A stretch of DNA of 52,681 nt. Origin: an uncultured Flavobacteriales bacterium. GTDB lineage: Bacteria; Bacteroidota; Bacteroidia; Flavobacteriales; Flavobacteriaceae. Position 1 is the stretch's first letter. Every line of letters begins with the position of its first letter. This document shows positions 46,114 through 52,681 of the stretch, one piece after another. The notes under the pieces are model-generated. The model did not search any database, was not told the origin of the DNA, and saw nothing but the letters and a program-made list of their open reading frames with translations. Position numbers and translations under genes: made by a program. The stretch lies in NCBI GenBank assembly GCA_913020155.1, contig CAJWBA010000011.1, positions 1 through 52,681 of the forward strand, given 5' to 3'.

Positions 46114-47247
46114 TTATTTAAGTGTTTCAATTTTAGTTAAAATCATTTCTTTTGTAATAAAGTCAATTGGTTCAAGGGTGTAAGCGCGTTCATAATTTTT
46201 AAGGGCTTTTTTGTAGTCTTCCAAAAATTCATACCCCAAACCATTAAAGTAGTGACCCATCATGGTTGTTGGATAATCTTGAATTGCTAATTCTCCGAGA
46301 ACAAAAAGCGTTTCTGCATCAGTTTTTTTTTGAGCCGCAGCAAAAACAGCCATAACATCATTTAAAATATATTTTTTTTGGATTCCTAACTCACGGAATA
46401 TTCTTTGATATTTATTTACCAGAAAGGTGTGTGGTGGTGAGCTGTCTCTTAAAATCTTTTCTTTGTACACTTTTGGGCTTATGGGTTGGTAAACTCTAAA
46501 AATATTTTCCAATGCAATAGGAATAGAATACATAGAGGAGGAGAATTCGTCTGGATTAGCAAACATATCATTGGTTAGATGAAACTTTGGATTTTTTATA
46601 TTTTTTAATTCATCACTCAAAATAGAGGTATTGGTTCTTTGTCTTTTTGGAAGGTTCTCCGAATTAGAAAGATAATAACTAATATCCTTTTTGACTGATG
46701 TTGTTTTTGCAATTATCGGGTCAATTATTGAACCTGTAACTTCAGGTGTAATGGCAATGTATGCTGAAAATATTGGATTATTGTCTAATAAAAAGAAGTT
46801 TATAAAATTCCCAAATTTATTTTTCCCTATAATTACTTTTAAGTTGGAGATATTGTATTTAGCTTGAAGACGTTGTACGATATCAGAAATAATAAATTGT
46901 TTAAAATTTGCTCCACGTGAGCTCAGTTGACCTGAACTTCTATTGATTTCGGAATCCCTATTTACTTGTCCAGAGCCCTCTTGGCGTATTCCAACTACAA
47001 TTGATTTTGGCATGTAGCCAATTTTAGATAAAAACTCAACATTACTTACCGTAAGGCTAAATAAATCGTTACCCTCTAAGACTACAATTAGGGGCAGAGG
47101 GTCAATGGAATCACTTTCAATTTTTGGCACATACAAGTCAATTGTTCTTACTTTTCCAAGAACAGAAGATTCAATGTTTTCCTTTGTGATTTGGGCTCCG
47201 AGATCAAAACAGAATAAGACGGTCAGAATTAACAATAAATTTTTCAT
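46114..47247 (-). CDS. Secreted alpha/beta-hydrolase-like protein lacking the catalytic Ser, with a TPR tail
   Basis: This 377-residue protein has a Sec signal (MKNLLLILTVLFCFDLGAQ), an esterase D-like alpha/beta hydrolase domain (about 30-250) and a TPR-like C-terminal part (about 300-375, GHYFNGLGYEFLEDYKKALK). The nucleophile elbow expected as GHSxG reads IIGKNKFGNF, with no Ser. It is probably a non-enzymatic relative. It lies in the panC-panD-UPF0104-radA operon, where flavobacteria usually carry a related gene. Function is unknown. Confidence 0.75.
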   Translation of the reverse strand: MKNLLLILTVLFCFDLGAQITKENIESSVLGKVRTIDLYVPKIESDSIDPLPLIVVLEGNDLFSLTVSNVEFLSKIGYMPKSIVVGIRQEGSGQVNRDSEINRSSGQLSSRGANFKQFIISDIVQRLQAKYNISNLKVIIGKNKFGNFINFFLLDNNPIFSAYIAITPEVTGSIIDPIIAKTTSVKKDISYYLSNSENLPKRQRTNTSILSDELKNIKNPKFHLTNDMFANPDEFSSSMYSIPIALENIFRVYQPISPKVYKEKILRDSSPPHTFLVNKYQRIFRELGIQKKYILNDVMAVFAAAQKKTDAETLFVLGELAIQDYPTTMMGHYFNGLGYEFLEDYKKALKNYERAYTLEPIDFITKEMILTKIETLK

Positions 47248-47282
47248 AAAAAAGTAGTAATAATCAGTGTACGGTAAGATAC

Positions 47283-48254
47283 TTACTTTTTTCTATTTAT
47301 GAGAGGTAAAATGAAAAATGAAAGACTTCCAAAAACGATAGCCGTTACCGTTTGTGAGGTCCACATAATCCATCCGAAAGCAAGACTAGACTCTTTTGAA
47401 ATCCCATAACTTATTAGAACCAGAGAAACTGAAAAAGGGTAAATGCCTATTCCACCGTTTGTTACTGAAATGGTAATAGCCCCTACAATAAATCCAATCA
47501 ATAAGGCTTCAAAAGGAAGATCAAAGGTTTCAGGTAAGGCTAATTTAACAACATAAAACATGAAGACATAAAGCCACCAGATTAAAATTGTATGGAATAA
47601 ATAAGCCCATTTTTTTGGCATTTTTACTAGGGTTAAAATCCCTTCGGTAAGACCTTTAATTATACCAAGGATTTTTTTAGCTAAAACAGAACTGGATTTT
47701 TTTAGCTGTTTAATCAAAATCCAGAGGGAACAACCCAAGAGTACTAGAGAAATAATTAAAGAAACTGGATTGAAGTGTTGCTTTTCTAGAAACGAGATAA
47801 TAAATTCAAACTGCAGTAATAATGCAATTCCGATGACTAGAAATAACATGATTATATCCACCATACGTTCAGCAATAATGGTACCAAAGCTCTTTTCAAA
47901 GGGAATATTTTCATAGGTTTTCATTACTGTCGCTCTAAAAAACTCTCCTGATCTTGGGACACCAAGATTGGCAATGTAGACAATGAAAATTGATAAAATA
48001 TTATTAATTAGCTTAGGGCGATATCCCATGGGATGCAACATAAAATTCCATCGATATGCTCTAGAAAAATGACTTAATAAACCCATGCAAAGAGATAAAA
48101 ACACAAAACGATAATCTGCATTTTTTACTGCTTTATAAATTATTTCTCGATCCGATTCGGTTGTTTCTTTGATCGAAAGGTAGATGAAAAAAATACCAAT
48201 TAATAATGGTAAAAGGATTTTGAAAAATTTTATCAGTTTCTTTCTTTTCAACAC
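47283..48254 (-). CDS. Lysylphosphatidylglycerol synthase-like flippase domain protein (UPF0104)
   Basis: This 323-residue protein has about eight membrane helices. It matches the UPF0104/LPG_synthase_TM family, with FRATVMKTYENIPFEKSFGT and VGAITISVTNGGIGIYPFSV as typical conserved stretches. In MprF the related domain moves charged lipids across the membrane; here the soluble synthase domain is absent. Its start overlaps the panD stop by one base, and the esterase-like gene follows about 35 bases later. The substrate is unknown. Confidence 0.85.
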   Translation of the reverse strand: MLKRKKLIKFFKILLPLLIGIFFIYLSIKETTESDREIIYKAVKNADYRFVFLSLCMGLLSHFSRAYRWNFMLHPMGYRPKLINNILSIFIVYIANLGVPRSGEFFRATVMKTYENIPFEKSFGTIIAERMVDIIMLFLVIGIALLLQFEFIISFLEKQHFNPVSLIISLVLLGCSLWILIKQLKKSSSVLAKKILGIIKGLTEGILTLVKMPKKWAYLFHTILIWWLYVFMFYVVKLALPETFDLPFEALLIGFIVGAITISVTNGGIGIYPFSVSLVLISYGISKESSLAFGWIMWTSQTVTAIVFGSLSFFILPLINRKK

Positions 48255-48604
48255 TACTGTAATAAGTTGGTTTTTTCGTTTGGAAAAAGAATTGTTGGAG
48301 TGTATTCTTTTGCTTTTTCTATAGGGACAAGACAGTAGCTAATGATAATTATTACATCTCCCTTTTGAACTTTTCGAGCAGCTGGACCATTCAAAGTAAT
48401 TTCACCGGTATTTTTTTCACCCTCAATCACATAGGTTTCTAGACGCTCACCATTATTGATGTTTACGATTTGTACTTTTTCGCCTGGGACAAGTTTAGCA
48501 GCCTCAATAAGTGTACTATCAAGAGTAATACTTCCAATGTAATTTAGATTAGCACCAGTAACAGTTACTCGATGGATTTTAGATTTTAAAATTTCTATTT
48601 GCAT
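48254..48604 (-). CDS. panD: Aspartate 1-decarboxylase
   Basis: This 116-residue proenzyme makes beta-alanine for pantothenate. It cleaves itself at the Gly-Ser bond in NYIGSITLD (Ser25), and the Ser becomes the pyruvoyl group. The conserved LNGPAARKVQKGDVIIIISY follows. It lies between panC and the UPF0104 gene in one operon, with 12 bases after panC and a one-base overlap downstream. Confidence 0.95.
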   Translation of the reverse strand: MQIEILKSKIHRVTVTGANLNYIGSITLDSTLIEAAKLVPGEKVQIVNINNGERLETYVIEGEKNTGEITLNGPAARKVQKGDVIIIISYCLVPIEKAKEYTPTILFPNEKTNLLQ

Positions 48605-48616
48605 TCCGCAAAGATA

Positions 48617-49453
48617 TTAAAATTTAACGTTGTCGATTAAACGGACATGACCTAATTTGACTGCGATAAAAGCTCGGTTTTTTGTACCATTTAGGATGCT
48701 TGTTTTTTGAAGTGATTCAGCGTCTGCAATTGTAAAATACTCCAATTCAAATTCTGGATGGAGTTCAAAAAAATCTATAACCCACGATTCAATTTGAACA
48801 GGGCTGTGTTTTTCTTTTAGAGCTGAGGCTTTTTGAAGCGTTTCATAAATTATGGGAGCCATTGCTCGATGTTTTGGGTTTAAGAGTTTATTTCTCGAAC
48901 TCATGGCCAATCCGTCAGAATGTCTAATAATTGGACAAGGAATTATTTTAACAGGAATTTTTTCTTGATTTACTAGTGCAATCACAATTTTTAATTGTTG
49001 AAAATCTTTTTCTCCAAAATAAGCTGAAGTAGGTTCTAGCACTTCAAAAAGTTTTTGTACAATGGTAGCGACTCCTTGAAAATGATCTTTTCTATTTGCT
49101 CCTTCCATTGTTGATTCAAGAGAGCCAAAATAAAAGAGTTTAGCTGTTATGGGTTCTGAGTAAAGATCAGAGGCTTTGGGAGCATACACCCATATGTTTC
49201 CTTTTAACTTTTTAAGTTTTTGAAGGTCTGATTCAAAGTTTTTGGGGTAATTTTTTAGATCTTCAGGATTGTCAAATTGAGTAGGGTTTATAAAAATTGA
49301 AACCAAAACAAGTTCATTGTCTTCAAGAGCTCTTTTTACGAGCATAATATGACCTTTATGAAGAGCCCCCATTGTTGGAACTAAACCAATAGATTTTGCT
49401 AGAATCTTATTTTTTGAAGCATTAAGTTCACTTTTTTGGTAAAAAACCCTCAT
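48617..49453 (-). CDS. panC: Pantothenate synthetase
   Basis: This 278-residue enzyme joins pantoate and beta-alanine using ATP, directly after PanD in the pathway. Motifs are the HIGH-like VPTMGALHKGHIMLV, SIFINPTQF, the pantoate loop YFGEKDFQQL and the KMSKS-like SSRNKLL. It is the first gene of the panC-panD-UPF0104-esterase-radA operon and is divergent from the glgA-like gene. Confidence 0.95.
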   Translation of the reverse strand: MRVFYQKSELNASKNKILAKSIGLVPTMGALHKGHIMLVKRALEDNELVLVSIFINPTQFDNPEDLKNYPKNFESDLQKLKKLKGNIWVYAPKASDLYSEPITAKLFYFGSLESTMEGANRKDHFQGVATIVQKLFEVLEPTSAYFGEKDFQQLKIVIALVNQEKIPVKIIPCPIIRHSDGLAMSSRNKLLNPKHRAMAPIIYETLQKASALKEKHSPVQIESWVIDFFELHPEFELEYFTIADAESLQKTSILNGTKNRAFIAVKLGHVRLIDNVKF

Positions 49454-49493
49454 TTACGAAAAGATTTACAAGCTAAAAGTACTGTTTTTTCTA

Positions 49494-49520
49494 TTGAACG
49501 GAAGAAATTTTGTAATTTTG
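49494..49520 (+). promoter_or_regulatory. Promoter of the glgA-like/DUF4270 operon
   Basis: TTG (49494-49496), a 16-base spacer and TAATTTTG (49513-49520) resemble the Bacteroidota promoter, with a short spacer. The ATG at 49556 lies 35 bases further. Confidence 0.45.
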
Positions 49521-49555
49521 CTAAACTTTATATCATAGGAAGCTAAAATCGTTTT

Positions 49556-50359
49556 ATGCAAAACAAGAAAGTATTAATAATTTCTTCAGAAGTTACTCCA
49601 TATTTACCTCAGACAGATCAGGCAGTTAATTCCTTTCAAATTCCCAAAACCATTAACGACGCAGGGGGTCAAATCAGAATATTTATGCCCCGCTACGGGA
49701 TGATAAATGAACGTAGGCATCAGTTGCACGAAGTCATTCGATTGTCAGGCATGAATATGGTTATTAACGACATGGACATGCCCTTGATTATTAAAGTCGC
49801 TTCCATTCCCAAAGAACGAATGCAAGTGTATTTCATAGACAACGAGGAATATTTCAAAAGAAAAGCTATGCTCAAGGATGAAAATGGAAATTTATTTTCT
49901 GATAATGATGAGCGAATGATTTTCTTTACCAAAGGAGTTGTCGAGACCGTTAAAAAATTAAACTGGTCTCCTGATATTATTCATTTACACGGATGGTTCA
50001 CTTCATTGTTTCCATTGTACATGAAAACTTACTTTGCAGAGGATCCCATATTTGAATCTAGTAAAATCATTACATCAATATATCCAAAGGATTTTGAAGG
50101 TGAAGTTTCTTCAGATTTTGAAAATAAAGTTGCTTTTGATGATGTTGGTGAAATAGAAAGAAATCCATTAAAGAAATCAACCTATGAAAACTTAATCGAC
50201 TTAGCGGTTAATTTTTCGGATGGAGTTGTTCTTTCAGGAGAGTCAATCCCTGAAAGTATTTTATTAAATATTGACACGAACAAGGTTCCTACTTTAACGT
50301 TCGAAGACAGTTTAAAAGAAAATGCGTATTTAGATTTTTTTAACAATAAAATTATTTAA
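49556..50359 (+). CDS. Glycogen/starch synthase-like protein, catalytic N-terminal domain only (GT5)
   Basis: This 267-residue protein carries the N-terminal Rossmann domain of GT5 glycogen synthases: VLIISSEVTPYLPQTDQ, GGQIRIFMPRYGMINERRHQ and PDIIHLHGWFTSLF. The C-terminal GT1 domain, which holds most sugar-nucleotide contacts, is absent. The acceptor-site loop usually written KTGGL reads TDQAV here. Such short proteins next to DUF4270 are common in flavobacteria and their role is unknown. The DUF4270 gene begins five bases later, so they share a transcript. Confidence 0.8.
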   Translation: MQNKKVLIISSEVTPYLPQTDQAVNSFQIPKTINDAGGQIRIFMPRYGMINERRHQLHEVIRLSGMNMVINDMDMPLIIKVASIPKERMQVYFIDNEEYFKRKAMLKDENGNLFSDNDERMIFFTKGVVETVKKLNWSPDIIHLHGWFTSLFPLYMKTYFAEDPIFESSKIITSIYPKDFEGEVSSDFENKVAFDDVGEIERNPLKKSTYENLIDLAVNFSDGVVLSGESIPESILLNIDTNKVPTLTFEDSLKENAYLDFFNNKII

Positions 50360-50364
50360 CTCCC

Positions 50365-52209
50365 ATGAAGTTTAAGGCGTCCAAACTGAGGAATTATTTT
50401 TTCATTCTCGTACTTTCAATTGTTTTTCATTCTTGTAACGAAGACTATAATACAGTAGGATACGATTTGATCTCTACAAATGCTTTTGAAACAGACCGGA
50501 TAAAACTACCTGTTTTTTCTTATCAAAAAGAATCTCTTACAGATATTCAAACAAATGGCTTAGTTGTTCAACAACTGGGAACGATTGACGTTCCAAATGT
50601 TGGAAGGTCATCGGCTTACATTATCTCTCAGCTTAATATGCCCACTACAAATTTTTTTGGTCTCTACAGCCCCTCAGATGAACTAGGAGTTGAAGACAAC
50701 GCAAGGGCAATAGCAGAAAATGAGCAAGTAACATCAGCTTACTTAGAAATACCTTTCCTTAATAATGTGCGTGATCAAGATGGTGATGGTGTAATTGACA
50801 GTTTAGATGAAGACCCCTTATCAATAACAAGTGATAGCGATGGAGACAGCATATCGGATGCTTTAGAAACTCAAAATGGCACAAATCCTCTAAGTAAAGA
50901 TTCAGATGGTGACGGGATTCTTGATTTTGAAGACACTGATAATTCAGGGTATCAAGCAGAAAACAGAGAATACGATGTCGACTCTATTTTTGGAAACAGA
51001 AATGCAAGTTTCAATTTAAAGGTTGAAGAACTTACTTATTTTCTTAACACATTGAATCCTGAAGAAAATTTTGAATCTATTCAATCGTATTACACTTCTC
51101 GCGATTTTTATGAAGAAGATTTTGTTGGAGAAATTTTGTATGATGATATTTATCAACTAGATTTAAATGAATTACGAATAAATTATAAAGAAGATGATCC
51201 CGAAACGGATGTCGATGAGACTTCGCAGGTAGAAACAAGACGCTCACCCCGTATTCGAGTTCCTTTGGATATTGATTTTTTTCAAAGACGTTTCATTGAT
51301 ATTGAGGGTTCAGATTCTCTTGCTTCAACCAGTCAGTTTAAAGAATACATGCGTGGAATTTACATCCGAGCAGAAAGTACTTCTGATGATTTATACATGC
51401 TACTCAATTTTTCGCTGGCCAATATTGTAGTAAATTATGAATATGATATATACAACGATAATGATACTCCAAACGACACTTCGGATTTTTCAATCGACAG
51501 AGATGAACGTAATTTTTTTTTAACACCAGGCATAACAATAAATCATTTAAAAAACTCACAATTTAATCCCGAGATAAGCCAAGTCGTAAATCAAACAGAG
51601 GGTTCTAGTAAAATATTTTCTAAGGGTGGAATAGGACTTCTTTCATCTATTGAATTGTTTGGGAAACACTCTGACGGTTCTGCAGATGCTAAACTTCAAG
51701 AACTTCGTGAAAACAATTGGTTAGTAAATGAAGCTAGTTTAGTATTTTATGTTGATCCTGAATCTGTTAGCAATTGGTCGTCTAACAATCCGATTGCAAA
51801 TCGATTGTACCTATACAACAAAAGGGATACAGCCCCTTTATTGGATTACTTCTCCGACTTAACTTTTGATAACACCAAAACCAATGCTGGGAAATTTAAT
51901 CATGGCGGAATATTAGAATACAGTGATGACGGCACACCTTATCGTTATAAATTTAGAATAACACAACATATTAATAATCTTTTGCGGAAAGATTCTACTA
52001 ATGTAGCTTTAGGATTGGTTGTTGCAGCAAATATTAATGATTATAGCACCATAAAGGCACGATCTACAGATGAAACCAAAGAGATTTTATATCCTACAAC
52101 ATCTGTTTTAAACCCATTAAGTTCCGTTTTAGTAGGCTCTCATCCAGCCGAAGGTCTGGAGGAGTTTAAAATAGAATTAGAATTGATTTATACTGATTAT
52201 TCAAACTAA
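50365..52209 (+). CDS. DUF4270 lipoprotein carrying thrombospondin type 3-like calcium repeats
   Basis: This 614-residue outer-membrane or periplasmic lipoprotein has the lipobox VFHSCNED. The DUF4270 body spans most of the length, with conserved segments such as NEDYNTVGYDLI and the C-terminal beta region ending ELELIYTDYSN. At about residues 130-195 it contains DQDGDGVIDSLDEDP, DSDGDSISDALETQNGTNP and DSDGDGILDFEDTD. These are Asp-rich calcium-binding thrombospondin type 3 repeats, not part of the DUF4270 core as I know it. The gene lies five bases after the glgA-like gene and 12 bases before the glmS remnant. Confidence 0.85.
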   Translation: MKFKASKLRNYFFILVLSIVFHSCNEDYNTVGYDLISTNAFETDRIKLPVFSYQKESLTDIQTNGLVVQQLGTIDVPNVGRSSAYIISQLNMPTTNFFGLYSPSDELGVEDNARAIAENEQVTSAYLEIPFLNNVRDQDGDGVIDSLDEDPLSITSDSDGDSISDALETQNGTNPLSKDSDGDGILDFEDTDNSGYQAENREYDVDSIFGNRNASFNLKVEELTYFLNTLNPEENFESIQSYYTSRDFYEEDFVGEILYDDIYQLDLNELRINYKEDDPETDVDETSQVETRRSPRIRVPLDIDFFQRRFIDIEGSDSLASTSQFKEYMRGIYIRAESTSDDLYMLLNFSLANIVVNYEYDIYNDNDTPNDTSDFSIDRDERNFFLTPGITINHLKNSQFNPEISQVVNQTEGSSKIFSKGGIGLLSSIELFGKHSDGSADAKLQELRENNWLVNEASLVFYVDPESVSNWSSNNPIANRLYLYNKRDTAPLLDYFSDLTFDNTKTNAGKFNHGGILEYSDDGTPYRYKFRITQHINNLLRKDSTNVALGLVVAANINDYSTIKARSTDETKEILYPTTSVLNPLSSVLVGSHPAEGLEEFKIELELIYTDYSN

Positions 52210-52221
52210 CGTTCACTATTT

Positions 52222-52341
52222 ATGTGTGGAATAGTAGCTTACATTGGCCAACAACAGGCCACTCCAATTATTATTAAAGGATTAGACAAAATTGAGAAAC
52301 CGAAGGTTGTTTCAATTAGATTAATTAAGACTGAAGTATAG
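52222..52341 (+). pseudogene. glmS: 5' fragment of glucosamine-fructose-6-phosphate aminotransferase
   Basis: The first 25 residues, MCGIVAYIGQQQATPIIIKG followed by LDKIE, are the start of GlmS, with Cys2 as the amidotransferase nucleophile. The expected YRGYDSAG never appears. Instead the frame reads KPKVVSIRLIKTEV and ends at TAG 52339-52341 after 39 residues. Similarity is lost at about 52297, and no GlmS continuation is seen before the window end in any frame. The gene lies where intact glmS normally follows DUF4270 in flavobacteria. This suggests a rearrangement or misassembly. A full copy elsewhere is expected, because glmS is usually essential. Confidence 0.75.
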
Positions 52342-52397
52342 AATATGATATTACATTCCCTACCATAACAAAACTTTATCCGGTTCACTCCCAAGTC

Positions 52398-52616
52398 CTA
52401 AAAAATACTTAATTTCTTTTTTATGATGTATTGTTCAATAATTAAACCTGAGGAATACATAAAAAGAATTATACAAAATTGAAATAAAAAACTTTCAATA
52501 TTATAATGTCCAAAATATAAATATGTTAAAAAGGGTATTCCAACTACTAAAAATAGTCCCCAATATATTCTTGGTTTCCAATCAGTGACAATACTATTCA
52601 ATTTTATTTTGAACAA
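52398..52616 (-). CDS. Small membrane protein of unknown function
   Basis: This 72-residue ORF has two likely membrane segments (residues 17-33 and 42-60) and a basic C-terminus (IIKKKLSIF). It lies on the far side of the probable glmS breakpoint, on the reverse strand. It has no recognisable family. Its AT-rich composition and uncertain start make it a weak call. Confidence 0.35.
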   Translation of the reverse strand: MFKIKLNSIVTDWKPRIYWGLFLVVGIPFLTYLYFGHYNIESFLFQFCIILFMYSSGLIIEQYIIKKKLSIF

Positions 52617-52681
52617 GTTAAAATTAAAGATATCACTTAAAACTTTTAAAGTATAAGAACTTGGAAAAACTTCATTGTTTT

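Overview
The window looks like a chromosomal segment of a low-GC marine flavobacterium (Bacteroidota, Flavobacteriaceae or a close relative). The evidence is a TonB-dependent receptor with a carboxypeptidase-like N-terminal domain, DUF4270 and DUF3108 proteins, a GT5-only glycogen-synthase-like protein beside DUF4270 and glmS, the panC-panD-UPF0104-esterase-radA and accB-accC gene orders, and promoters of the Bacteroidota type (TTTG, then TAnnTTTG). I saw no rRNA, tRNA, CRISPR array, phage module or insertion sequence.

Region 1 (1-10.07 kb) is accessory and decaying. It holds small lipoproteins with InlB-type repeats, secreted and membrane proteins of unknown function, a xylose-isomerase-like TIM barrel protein and a DUF2237 protein. 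Many genes are broken by in-frame TAA or TAG codons while the frame on both sides stays open. One reading frame (4169-5374) crosses five stops. About 970 bp (5375-6344) has no credible gene.

Region 2 (10.4-16.9 kb) has a cold-shock gene with its own terminator, an MsbA-type ABC exporter, a small membrane protein, a wrecked PepSY-family gene, an ABA4-like protein, a 2-oxoglutarate/Fe(II) oxygenase, a CPA1 Na+/H+ antiporter and riboflavin synthase. Between the oxygenase and the antiporter lies a tiny self-contained unit: promoter, RNA hairpin, a very strong Shine-Dalgarno sequence, a 26-codon ORF and a terminator. This is the most unusual intact element in the window, because Bacteroidota rarely use Shine-Dalgarno sequences.

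Region 3 (17-52.2 kb) is dense housekeeping DNA. It contains pdxA, DUF177-rpmF-fabH-accB-accC (fatty acid synthesis start), asd, tdk-alr, a conserved unknown gene with a broken DoxX-like gene and rsmI-recJ, pgi with an M23 peptidase, DUF3108, uvrC, a 5-formyl-THF cyclo-ligase, ileS-dksA/traR-unknown-lspA, a dead GNAT acetyltransferase, gdhA-recO-TonB receptor, panC-panD-UPF0104-esterase-like-radA, and a glgA-like/DUF4270 pair. The last unit should continue into glmS, but glmS stops resembling GlmS after about 25 codons (about 52297), so the window ends at a probable rearrangement junction.

Overall, an intact core sits beside many freshly broken accessory genes. The lesions include CAA/CAG-compatible stops, two TGG codons turned to stops, an ATG turned to ATA and homopolymer frameshifts. 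I read this as ongoing pseudogenization, or possibly assembly error, rather than stop-codon reassignment. Intact core genes still end in TAA, TAG or TGA.
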